A stretch of DNA of 5,321 nt from Deltaproteobacteria bacterium. GTDB taxonomy: Bacteria; Desulfobacterota; Desulfobacteria; Desulfobacterales; Desulfatirhabdiaceae. The notes under the pieces are model-generated. The model was not told the DNA's origin and searched no databases. It worked only from the letters and a program-made list of their open reading frames with translations. Of the stretch, positions 1 through 5,321 are shown piece after piece. Numbering within the stretch: the stretch's first letter is position 1; the number at the start of each line of letters is the position of its first letter. Both the position numbers and the translations under genes were made by a program. The stretch spans positions 1-5,321 of the forward strand of contig JAPLJE010000080.1 in assembly GCA_026388755.1 (NCBI GenBank), read 5' to 3'.

Positions 1-73
1 CAAAAAAGAGCATCAAATCCAAACGACTGAGGGCTGGATGGGATAATGAGTACCTTGTGAAAGTCCTGGCCAG

Positions 74-601
74 CTAATTTCCAAATGCGGTTACCCTGAA
101 ATCAGTATCCGTCAAATTGCAATAAGTCATTATTGGTGTTAAACCATTTCCAAGAAAAAGGTCGATTTTGGAGACAGTAGCTGAAAACCGCTCGTCATAA
201 GAAAAGCTGATTGCTAATCTAATCGTTTTGAATTTCCCAATTGAATTTAGTCGCATAAATCGAGGGTCAAGATTACTACCAAGCTCTAAATATTTTTCAA
301 TGGGAAAAAATTCCGATAGATCATCCGGTCGATCCATCGTGATTTTGACTGTAAAATCCCTTTTTACATCATGTCCATAAACCAGTTCTGCATATTTCCC
401 AAGATCGACATCCGGTCCAGTTGTAAGCAGTTTGGGCTCGCGTAGTCGCGCATCCAGAGTCTGCTTGAGCATCAGCAGCGACTGAAATATTGAGCTTTTT
501 CCTGAGGAATTGGGGCCGAATATCAAGGTGATCGGTTTGATCGGGATGCTTGCTGGATTAGAGAAAGATTTAAAATTGGTAATCTGATATTCGGTCAGCA
601 T
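74..601 (-). CDS. SMC/RecF-like P-loop AAA ATPase, N-terminal part (frameshifted, runs off window)
   Basis: The 175-residue product opens with the 'YQITNFKSF' strand typical of RecF/SMC/OLD-like ATPases, followed by a Walker A motif GPNSSGKS at residues 29-36 and a 'LLMLKQTL' helix. This resembles the N-terminus of AAA_15/AAA_21 or DUF3696-type ATPases. No Walker B or signature motif is present, so the ORF is only the front part of a family whose members are usually much longer. The TAG stop at 74-76 looks like a frameshift: one extra T at about 76-77 continues the protein as LAGQDFHKVLIIPSSPQSF and onward, open to the window edge. The ATG at 599-601 has an AGAAGG-like ribosome site about 9 nt upstream. 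Positions 121-180 and 241-300 are only about 32-33% GC by hand count, well below the aconitase gene, which hints at transfer. The gene sits just downstream of a sigma-54 promoter. Biological role unknown; relatives occur in anti-phage and DNA-processing systems. Confidence 0.7.
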   Translation of the reverse strand: MLTEYQITNFKSFSNPASIPIKPITLIFGPNSSGKSSIFQSLLMLKQTLDARLREPKLLTTGPDVDLGKYAELVYGHDVKRDFTVKITMDRPDDLSEFFPIEKYLELGSNLDPRFMRLNSIGKFKTIRLAISFSYDERFSATVSKIDLFLGNGLTPIMTYCNLTDTDFRVTAFGN

Positions 602-638
602 AATGATTAACCTTCTTTTTCATGGATGTAAATATTTC

Positions 639-658
639 GCCTGCATCGTCAAGCAGGC
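639..658 (-). other. Short GC-rich hairpin in the ATPase mRNA leader
   Basis: A perfect 6 bp inverted repeat, GCCTGC / GCAGGC, is separated by an 8-base loop. It would fall inside the roughly 65-nt leader of a transcript started from the sigma-54 promoter, about 37 nt ahead of the ATPase start codon. No T-run follows it in either direction, so it is not a convincing intrinsic terminator. It could be a leader structure affecting stability or translation, or chance. Confidence 0.3.
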
Positions 659-677
659 CGGTTGAATATAGCACCAA

Positions 678-692
678 GCAACTCCTGTGCCA
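678..692 (-). promoter_or_regulatory. Sigma-54 (RpoN) -24/-12 promoter driving the ATPase gene
   Basis: Read on the minus strand this is TGGCAC-AGGAG-TTGC followed by TT. It matches the RpoN consensus TGGCAC-N5-TTGC, with the invariant GG (691-690) and GC (679-678) exactly ten bases apart. Transcription would start near 666 and give a leader of about 65 nt before the ATPase ATG at 601. The element begins three bases past the stop codon of the CARF/AAA+ sigma-54 activator gene and has the same orientation, so the activator and its probable target promoter are adjacent. A sigma-54 promoter is silent without an AAA+ activator, so the downstream gene should be off until the activator is triggered. 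The match is direct from sequence; the regulator-promoter pairing is inferred. Confidence 0.85.
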
Positions 693-695
693 TAT

Positions 696-1859
696 CTACT
701 CAATCCCATATTTTTTCATCCAGTTTGTCAGCGTCTGATAGCTTGAAAACCCAATTTGTTTGGCGGCGCGGGTTTTGTTGCCGTGGGTTTCGGTTAACGC
801 CCGCTGGATATAATGCTTAGCCAGTGTTTGTATCAGTTCCTGCAGGCTGAACTCACTTCCCAGCGGTCTGTTCATCAGATCGTTTTGGCTGGAAGACTGG
901 GACTGAATCAGGGCTTCGCGCGCATCTTCACTCTGGATGGTTTCACCCTCTGACCAGAGCGCGGATCTTCGCAAAGTGTTTAAAAGCTCCCGAACATTTC
1001 CGGGCCAGGACTGCCGAAGTATAATGTTTTTTGCAGATACAGAAAGTTTCTTATGTCTGTATCCCGGCTCGCTTTTACTTTCCCGGTTGATCTGTTCCAT
1101 CATAGAGTCGATGAGAAGCCCCATATCCCCGGATCGTTCACGAATTGGCGGAAGTTTCAAAATGGCCACAGCCAGGCGGTAGAACAAATCCGGCCTGAAA
1201 TGTCCGGTCTGGATATCTTCCGACAGGCTTCGATGGGTTGCGGCAATAATCCTGACATCAATTGGAATCGGACGGGTGGAACCAACACGCACGACCTCTC
1301 CTTCCTGAAGCACCCTGAGAAATTTTACCTGCATGGGTAAGGGAAGTTCTCCGATTTCATCCAGAAATAACGTGCCGCCATCCGCTGCTTCAAAATAGCC
1401 AGTTCGGGCCTGATGCGCGCCTGTGAATGCGCCTTTTTCATGACCGAAAAATTCGGACTCCACCAGCTCCGATGGAATGGCGCCGCAGTTGACCGCAACA
1501 AACGCATTGTCCTTTCGGGGGCTTGCCTTGTGAATGGCTCTGGCCAGAAGCTCTTTTCCGGTTCCGGATTCCCCCTCGATCAAGACCGGCACACTGCGCA
1601 GCGCAACATGCTGCGCTTTGATGATGATGCGCTCCATGACGGAACTGCGGTGGATAATATCAGAGAACGCCGGCGCATCCGGTGGAAGGCCCGAACTCAA
1701 ATAACTCAATTTCTGATCAGTTTGTCGGAGCAGATCGGGGATAAATTCCGCGGATATATCAAAAGGTACGGATGCGGTGACAACGCCTGCATGAGGGGAA
1801 GATTCAATCAGCTCTGCCGGAAATCGGGTTTTGGCCAGAATAATCCAGACGGCTGCCAT
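696..1859 (-). CDS. Sigma-54 activator, AAA+ and DNA-binding part (C-terminal fragment of the CARF regulator)
   Basis: This 387-residue ORF holds the end of the CARF domain and a complete sigma-54 activator engine. Its motifs are Walker A GESGTGKE at 96-103, the sigma-54-contacting GAFTGA loop at 143-148, Walker [11 protein letters not shown] at 161-170, the FRPDLFYRL arginine-finger region at 221-229, and WPGNVREL at 285-292. A Fis-type helix-turn-helix ([20 protein letters not shown]) lies at 361-380, near the C-terminus. All catalytic motifs look intact, so the protein should remodel RpoN-RNA polymerase at -24/-12 promoters. Its apparent start ATG at 1857-1859 is really Met114 of the full gene. 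It begins mid-domain inside the N-terminal fragment, so independent translation is doubtful. A fragment made from here would lack most of the sensor and might be deregulated or unstable. The closest characterised relative by architecture is RtcR, but RtcR normally sits beside rtcBA, which is not seen here. Confidence 0.9.
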   Translation of the reverse strand: MAAVWIILAKTRFPAELIESSPHAGVVTASVPFDISAEFIPDLLRQTDQKLSYLSSGLPPDAPAFSDIIHRSSVMERIIIKAQHVALRSVPVLIEGESGTGKELLARAIHKASPRKDNAFVAVNCGAIPSELVESEFFGHEKGAFTGAHQARTGYFEAADGGTLFLDEIGELPLPMQVKFLRVLQEGEVVRVGSTRPIPIDVRIIAATHRSLSEDIQTGHFRPDLFYRLAVAILKLPPIRERSGDMGLLIDSMMEQINRESKSEPGYRHKKLSVSAKNIILRQSWPGNVRELLNTLRRSALWSEGETIQSEDAREALIQSQSSSQNDLMNRPLGSEFSLQELIQTLAKHYIQRALTETHGNKTRAAKQIGFSSYQTLTNWMKKYGIE

Positions 1860-2197
1860 TGCCGGAGTGCCTGGCTGATATGAAATGTCAGGGCTATATC
1901 TTTGCCATGGCGTTTCCGGGTTTCCAGAACAACCCCGACTGCTGCTTCGTAGATTTCTCCGAACCGCGTGGGACCGGTAAGCTTTTTTTCATGGAGGGAA
2001 ATTGAGGCATCGGTAAGTTGATTCAGCCACGTTACATACGCGGCATTGACTTCAGAAAGAAGGTTACTGATCAAAACGATTTCATTGAAACCGCGCGCCG
2101 CTACAGCCTGGGCAATGGGTCCAAGTCCTGCGGATTCTTCGTTTTTCGAAGCCCGGATATCCGTCAGTCCAATCCAGCAAATGAGTATGTTTTTCAT
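1808..2197 (-). CDS. CARF sensor domain, N-terminal fragment of the sigma-54 activator
   Basis: This 129-residue ORF starts '[16 protein letters not shown]', a first beta-strand plus ligand loop of a Rossmann-like CARF domain. It continues with 'GLGPIAQAV', 'FNEIVLISN' and 'FGEIYEAAV' and reaches the strand 'IALTFHIS' at 101-108. Only these first ~108 residues belong to the true protein; residues 109-129 (QALRQW onward) are out-of-frame read-through caused by the missing base at 1873-1874. A TAA lies in frame at 2203-2201, two codons upstream of the ATG, so this is the only upstream start. The ribosome-binding site is weak. CARF domains bind cyclic oligoadenylates in type III CRISPR, or RNA ends in RtcR; which ligand applies here cannot be told from sequence. 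The gene is divergent from the aconitase gene. Confidence 0.75.
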   Translation of the reverse strand: MKNILICWIGLTDIRASKNEESAGLGPIAQAVAARGFNEIVLISNLLSEVNAAYVTWLNQLTDASISLHEKKLTGPTRFGEIYEAAVGVVLETRKRHGKDIALTFHISQALRQWQPSGLFWPKPDFRQS

Positions 2198-2253
2198 GTG
2201 TTACCGTGAAAAAACGTTCGGGTTGGCTCTATCCAAGTTGAAAAGCTTCTGAT

Positions 2254-2282
2254 TGAATATGCTTTCTCCCGATCAAGGTCAA
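2254..2282 (-). promoter_or_regulatory. Candidate sigma-70-type promoter of the CARF regulator gene
   Basis: On the minus strand a TTGACC -35 (2282-2277) is followed after 17 bases by TATTCA (2259-2254). The -35 is 5/6 to consensus but the -10 is weak (3/6); CATATT or TTCAAT, offset by two bases, are alternatives. It lies about 57 bp ahead of the regulator ATG at 2197, a sensible leader length. The -35 overlaps the palindrome at 2278-2297. Confidence 0.35.
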
Positions 2283-2297
2283 GCGATAATCGCTGAC
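2278..2297. promoter_or_regulatory. Palindromic operator-like site between the divergent genes
   Basis: AGCGAT-A-ATCGCT (2282-2294) is a perfect 6 bp dyad around a single central base. GTC/GAC at the outside extend it with a one-base bulge. It sits between the two candidate divergent promoters, overlapping the -35 of the regulator promoter and ending about 10 bp before the -35 proposed for the aconitase gene. That placement suits a repressor or autoregulator acting on one or both genes. No T-run follows, so it is not a terminator. The binding protein is unknown. Confidence 0.4.
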
Positions 2298-2306
2298 GGA
2301 AATCTG

Positions 2307-2335
2307 TTGTCGTTTTTGACATTATTTTATATGAT
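2307..2335 (+). promoter_or_regulatory. Candidate sigma-70-type promoter of the aconitase gene
   Basis: TTGTCG (2307-2312), 17 bases, then TATGAT (2330-2335). The -10 is 5/6 and the -35 is 4/6 to consensus with ideal spacing, inside an AT-rich stretch. A start near 2342 would leave a leader of about 60 nt before the ATG at 2404. A better -35 string, TTGACA at 2316-2321, has no good -10 at the right distance. Confidence 0.45.
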
Positions 2336-2391
2336 ATTCGGAAAATAATTTGTCATTTTCATTTTACCTCACGCCCCATTATCAAGAAAGC

Positions 2392-2397
2392 AGGAGG
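2392..2397 (+). promoter_or_regulatory. Strong Shine-Dalgarno site that fixes the aconitase start
   Basis: AGGAGG ends 6 nt before the ATG at 2404. This perfect site selects ATG 2404 over an in-frame TTG at 2350, which would add 18 residues without similarity to aconitase N-termini and would place the Shine-Dalgarno site inside the gene. Confidence 0.85.
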
Positions 2398-2403
2398 ATT
2401 TTC

Positions 2404-5184
2404 ATGGCAGGACATCCCAACAGCTTTGGCGCCCGGTCCATTCTGAAAACGGATGAAGGCCCGTTAACCTGCTACAGTCTGAGCCTGCTGGAAAAGGCCG
2501 GTTTTTCAGGTATCGACCGACTTCCCTACAGCATTCGAATCCTTCTGGAAAATCTGCTACGGCATGAAGACGGCGTTCTGATCACCTCCCGGGATATCGA
2601 GAAAATGGCATTGTGGGGGCATGCCGGCGAATCCGCCGGCGAGGTGCCGTTCATGCCGGCAAGGGTGCTGCTTCAGGACTTCACGGGCGTGCCGGCAATT
2701 GTGGATCTGGCGGCCATGCGGGATGCGGCTCAGCGGCTTTACGGAACTCCTTCGAAAATCAATCCACTGATACCCGCAGAACTCGTGATTGACCATTCGG
2801 TTCAGGTGGATGTTTTTGGATCCTCGGATGCTGTTGCCCGGAACACGGAATTCGACTACCTTCGAAATTCCGAACGCTATGCGTTTCTGCGCTGGGGGCA
2901 AAAGAGCTTTCGCAATTTCAGTGTGGTGCCGCCAGCCACCGGCATCTGCCATCAGGTCAATCTGGAATACCTGGCCAGGGGGGTCTGCGTGGGAGACAGT
3001 CCATTGGGACCGGTGGCTTATCCGGATACGCTCGTCGGCCTGGATTCTCACACCACCATGATCAATGGCCTGGGGGTGCTGGGCTGGGGAGTTGGTGGTA
3101 TCGAAGCTGAGGCTGTCATGCTGGGAAGACCTTATTACCTGCTGACGCCTCAGGTGATCGGGTTTTATCTGGAAGGGAAACCCGCCAGATGCACCACGGC
3201 AACCGATCTGGTTCTGACGATCACGCAGTTGCTGCGAAAAAAAGGCGTGGTGGGAAAATTCGTCGAGTTTTTCGGCCCCGGCGTCCTGGAGCTTAGTCTC
3301 GAGGACCGGGCAACCATTGCCAACATGTCCCCTGAATACGGCGCAACCATGGGCTTTTTCCCCGTGGATGAAAAAACCCTTCATTACCTTCGGTTAACCG
3401 GCAGGCCTGAAAAAACACTCCGCGTGGTTGAAGCCTATTGCAAATCCCTGGGGTTTTTCCGGTCCGATACATCACCTGACCCGGTTTATAGCGATATTGT
3501 CAGACTGAATCTGGGGAGCATCGAGCCCTGCCTGGCCGGCCCCAAACGCCCTCAGGATCGGGTGCTTCTTAAAGAGATGAAACCGGTTTTCGATACATTC
3601 CTTCTGGAGGCATGCGGCGCAGAGCCAAGACATTTGGGGATGACGGCATCCTGGGAACATGAAGGCGGCAGGCCGTCCGTCGAAGAACACGATGAATCAG
3701 GCGATGCATCGTGCACGCTTCCGCAGAAAAAAGGCATTGAAGTTATTATTGACGGCATCCCGGTGGAAATCGATCATGGGTCTGTTGTGATCGCCGCCAT
3801 CACGAGCTGCACCAATACCTCCAACCCGTCCGTCCTGATGGCGGCAGGGCTTCTGGCAAAGCGGGCCGTGGAACTGGGACTGTCCGTCAAACCCTGGGTC
3901 AAAACGAGCCTTGCACCCGGCTCCAAAGTGGCCATTGATTATCTGGCATCCGCAGGGCTCCTGCCTTATCTGGAACGCCTGAATTTTTACCTGGTTGCCT
4001 TCGGATGCACCACATGTATCGGCAACAGCGGACCGCTTGGTGATGCGATTTCACAGGCAATCAAGGACCATGATCTGATTGTGGCCTCGGTTTTGAGCGG
4101 AAACCGCAATTTCGAGGGCCGAATCAATCCCCTGACCCGAATCAATTACCTGGCATCCCCTCCCCTTGTCGTTGCATACGCCATTGCAGGAACCGTGGAT
4201 ATCCACTTTGAAACCGAACCCCTGGGATGGACCGGCGATGGGATACCTGTCTATCTCAAGGACATCTGGCCTTCTTTTGAAGAAATCCAAGAAAAGGTTG
4301 CGGCCTTCAACACCCCGGACCGCTATCAAAAAGCCTATACGACGGTTTTCGACGGAGACGCCACATGGCAGTCCCTGCCCACCCCCGAATATTCCCTTTA
4401 CCCATGGGACGAAACATCCACCTACATCAAGGAGCCGCCGTTTTTCCGCCACACCACCCCCGAGGCTGAACTCATCCGGGACATTCAGGGCGCAAGAGTC
4501 CTGGCCCTGCTGGGAGACAGCGTCACCACCGATCACATATCTCCGGCAGGCGCCATTCCGACCAACAGTCCTGCGGGACAATACCTGATCCAACAGAACG
4601 TATCGCCGCCGGATTTTAATTCTTACGGCGCCAGACGCGGCAACCACGAGGTAATGATGCGGGGGACTTTCGCCAATATCCGGCTGAAAAACAGGATGGT
4701 TCCAGGAGTTGACGGCGGATGGACCCTGTGGCTGCCGGATGGCGAAAAAATGACAATTTACGATGCGGCCATGAAATACCGGGAATCGGGCACGCCACTG
4801 CTGGTTCTGGCCGGGAAAGAATACGGTACCGGCAGCTCCCGGGACTGGGCCGCCAAGGGCACCCTGCTTCTGGGAATCCGGGCCGTTATTGCGGAGAGTT
4901 TTGAGCGGATTCACCGAAGCAATCTGGTCTGCATGGGGGTTCTGCCGCTACAGTTCAAACCCGGCGACAGTCATGAATCCCTTGGCTTGACCGGAACCGA
5001 AACCTACCAGATTACTGGCATTGCATCGGATCTTTCCCCTGGAAAAGAATTAACGGTCATTGTTGAACAACCGGACGACAGGCAAGTCCGGTTTCAGGTC
5101 ATTGCCCGGCTGGATTCTCCGGTTGAAGTCACTTACTACCAGCATGGCGGCATTCTCAATTTCGTGCTTCGCAGCATGGTTTGA
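2404..5184 (+). CDS. acnA: Aconitate hydratase A (AcnA/IRP1 type)
   Basis: This 926-residue [4Fe-4S] enzyme interconverts citrate and isocitrate through cis-aconitate in the cytoplasm (TCA cycle). Similarity to E. coli AcnA runs end to end: '[22 protein letters not shown]', 'VIDHSVQVD', DSHTTM at 214-219 with '[17 protein letters not shown]', '[10 protein letters not shown]', and '[11 protein letters not shown]' at 377-387. Cluster ligands are Cys469 ([11 protein letters not shown]), Cys535 and Cys538 ([11 protein letters not shown]), with the same 66/3 spacing as in E. coli. The swivel domain carries '[13 protein letters not shown]', '[14 protein letters not shown]' and the active-site loop [16 protein letters not shown] at 804-819. 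The linker between residues 388 and 460 is about 31 residues longer than in E. coli and is acidic, which explains the somewhat large size. Apo-aconitases of this family can bind RNA, but nothing here shows that. The gene is intact, starts from a perfect ribosome site, and its stop overlaps the next start by one base, so it is probably co-transcribed with the kinase. Confidence 0.97.
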   Translation: MAGHPNSFGARSILKTDEGPLTCYSLSLLEKAGFSGIDRLPYSIRILLENLLRHEDGVLITSRDIEKMALWGHAGESAGEVPFMPARVLLQDFTGVPAIVDLAAMRDAAQRLYGTPSKINPLIPAELVIDHSVQVDVFGSSDAVARNTEFDYLRNSERYAFLRWGQKSFRNFSVVPPATGICHQVNLEYLARGVCVGDSPLGPVAYPDTLVGLDSHTTMINGLGVLGWGVGGIEAEAVMLGRPYYLLTPQVIGFYLEGKPARCTTATDLVLTITQLLRKKGVVGKFVEFFGPGVLELSLEDRATIANMSPEYGATMGFFPVDEKTLHYLRLTGRPEKTLRVVEAYCKSLGFFRSDTSPDPVYSDIVRLNLGSIEPCLAGPKRPQDRVLLKEMKPVFDTFLLEACGAEPRHLGMTASWEHEGGRPSVEEHDESGDASCTLPQKKGIEVIIDGIPVEIDHGSVVIAAITSCTNTSNPSVLMAAGLLAKRAVELGLSVKPWVKTSLAPGSKVAIDYLASAGLLPYLERLNFYLVAFGCTTCIGNSGPLGDAISQAIKDHDLIVASVLSGNRNFEGRINPLTRINYLASPPLVVAYAIAGTVDIHFETEPLGWTGDGIPVYLKDIWPSFEEIQEKVAAFNTPDRYQKAYTTVFDGDATWQSLPTPEYSLYPWDETSTYIKEPPFFRHTTPEAELIRDIQGARVLALLGDSVTTDHISPAGAIPTNSPAGQYLIQQNVSPPDFNSYGARRGNHEVMMRGTFANIRLKNRMVPGVDGGWTLWLPDGEKMTIYDAAMKYRESGTPLLVLAGKEYGTGSSRDWAAKGTLLLGIRAVIAESFERIHRSNLVCMGVLPLQFKPGDSHESLGLTGTETYQITGIASDLSPGKELTVIVEQPDDRQVRFQVIARLDSPVEVTYYQHGGILNFVLRSMV

Positions 5185-5321
5185 TGCAGCGTATGAAAGA
5201 CCTTCTTCTGGCAATTGATTGCGGAACCCAGAGCCTCAAAGCCTTGGTGTTCGACCTGAACGGCAACCTGCTCGACAAGGAACAGATTATTTTTACGCCG
5301 TATTTCTCCGAAAACCCCGGG
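5184..5321 (+). CDS. FGGY-family carbohydrate kinase, N-terminal part (cut by window edge)
   Basis: The 46 visible residues include '[18 protein letters not shown]' (residues 7-24), the first phosphate-binding loop of the FGGY sugar/polyol kinases (xylulokinase, glycerol kinase and relatives). These belong to the actin/hexokinase-like ATPase fold and phosphorylate a sugar or polyol using ATP. The full family length is about 500 residues, so roughly nine tenths lies to the right of the window and the substrate cannot be told. The first ATG (5184) overlaps the aconitase TGA as TGATG; a second in-frame ATG at 5193 gives a start closer to the conserved strand. Neither has a clear Shine-Dalgarno site, so translation is probably coupled to aconitase. 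Confidence 0.85.
   Translation, partial: MQRMKDLLLAIDCGTQSLKALVFDLNGNLLDKEQIIFTPYFSENPG

Larger units (their letters stand above)
696..2197 (-). pseudogene. CARF-domain sigma-54 transcriptional activator (RtcR-like), whole gene with one frameshift
   Basis: This is the full extent of a gene split into two overlapping ORFs. The first frame reads FHIS then QALRQW; adding one C at the CC of 1873-1874 turns this into [17 protein letters not shown], joining the second ORF at its first Met. 'SPGTPAM' is the nucleotide-binding loop typical of CARF domains and corresponds to 'TTGTHVA' in E. coli RtcR. The 1502 bp plus one base is exactly 501 codons, so the restored protein has 500 residues: CARF about 1-150, AAA+ about 180-420, helix-turn-helix about 474-499. 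RtcR-type proteins keep the AAA+ engine inactive until the CARF domain binds its ligand (for RtcR, RNA ends from damage). As sequenced, no full-length protein can be made. No slippery heptamer is visible at the junction, so a sequencing error or a true mutation is likelier than programmed frameshifting. Confidence 0.85.

Noticed and set aside
639..658. Intrinsic terminator between the regulator and the ATPase
   Set aside because: The 6 bp stem is not followed by a T-run on either strand.
1868..1880. Programmed ribosomal frameshift in the CARF regulator
   Set aside because: There is no slippery heptamer or obvious stimulatory structure at the junction; a one-base loss explains the data more simply.
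1413..1883. Open frame of 156 codons on the plus strand
   Set aside because: It lies opposite the AAA+ domain, whose conserved motifs prove the minus-strand frame; no motifs are seen in this one.
2350..2403. N-terminal extension of aconitase from a TTG codon at 2350
   Set aside because: The perfect AGGAGG lies 6 nt before ATG 2404, and the 18 extra residues do not resemble aconitase N-termini.
2557..3384. Open frame of 275 codons on the minus strand
   Set aside because: Also antisense to the clear aconitase gene; its composition (His, Gln, Arg rich) is typical of a shadow frame.
4051..4914. Long open frame of 287 codons on the minus strand
   Set aside because: It is antisense to the aconitase coding sequence, has no recognisable domain or ribosome site, and reads as low-complexity shadow sequence.
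1..5321. CRISPR array or cas genes, suspected because of the CARF domain
   Set aside because: No direct repeats with regular spacers and no Cas-like proteins are visible; the CARF domain is fused to a sigma-54 activator, as in RtcR.

Overview
The window looks like a chromosomal segment of a Gram-negative, proteobacterium-like organism. An anaerobic deltaproteobacterium (Desulfobacterota) is my best guess. This rests on the mixed GC content, an AcnA-type aconitase, and a CARF-domain sigma-54 activator with a clean sigma-54 promoter. It is an inference; nothing in the window fixes the taxon.

Layout: two divergent blocks are separated by a ~200 bp intergenic region (about 2198-2403). The left block (minus strand) reads from about 2197 down to the window's left edge. 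First comes a CARF + AAA+ (GAFTGA) + HTH sigma-54 activator, RtcR-like in architecture. It is split into two overlapping ORFs (2197-1808 and 1859-696) by one missing base at about 1873-1874. Restoring that base gives a continuous 500-residue protein with a full CARF motif. Only 3 bp after its stop codon lies a near-perfect sigma-54 promoter (TGGCAC-N5-TTGC, 678-692). This points at the next gene, an SMC/RecF-like P-loop ATPase starting at 601, which also appears to be cut short by a one-base frameshift at about 76-77 before running off the window.

The right block (plus strand) is metabolic. It contains an intact aconitate hydratase A (2404-5184) with all three Fe-S cysteines. Overlapping its stop codon by one base is the start of an FGGY-family carbohydrate kinase, which is cut by the right edge.

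How the parts fit together: the left block reads as a ligand-triggered inducible module. The CARF domain would sense a cyclic oligonucleotide or cleaved-RNA end, the AAA+ domain would open the sigma-54 promoter, and the P-loop ATPase plus anything downstream of it would be made. The ATPase family is common in anti-phage and nucleic-acid-processing systems, so this is a candidate stress, RNA-repair or defence operon whose remaining genes lie left of position 1. Both genes of this module carry a one-base deletion, while the 2.8 kb aconitase gene is clean. That suggests either decay of the module or local sequence errors.
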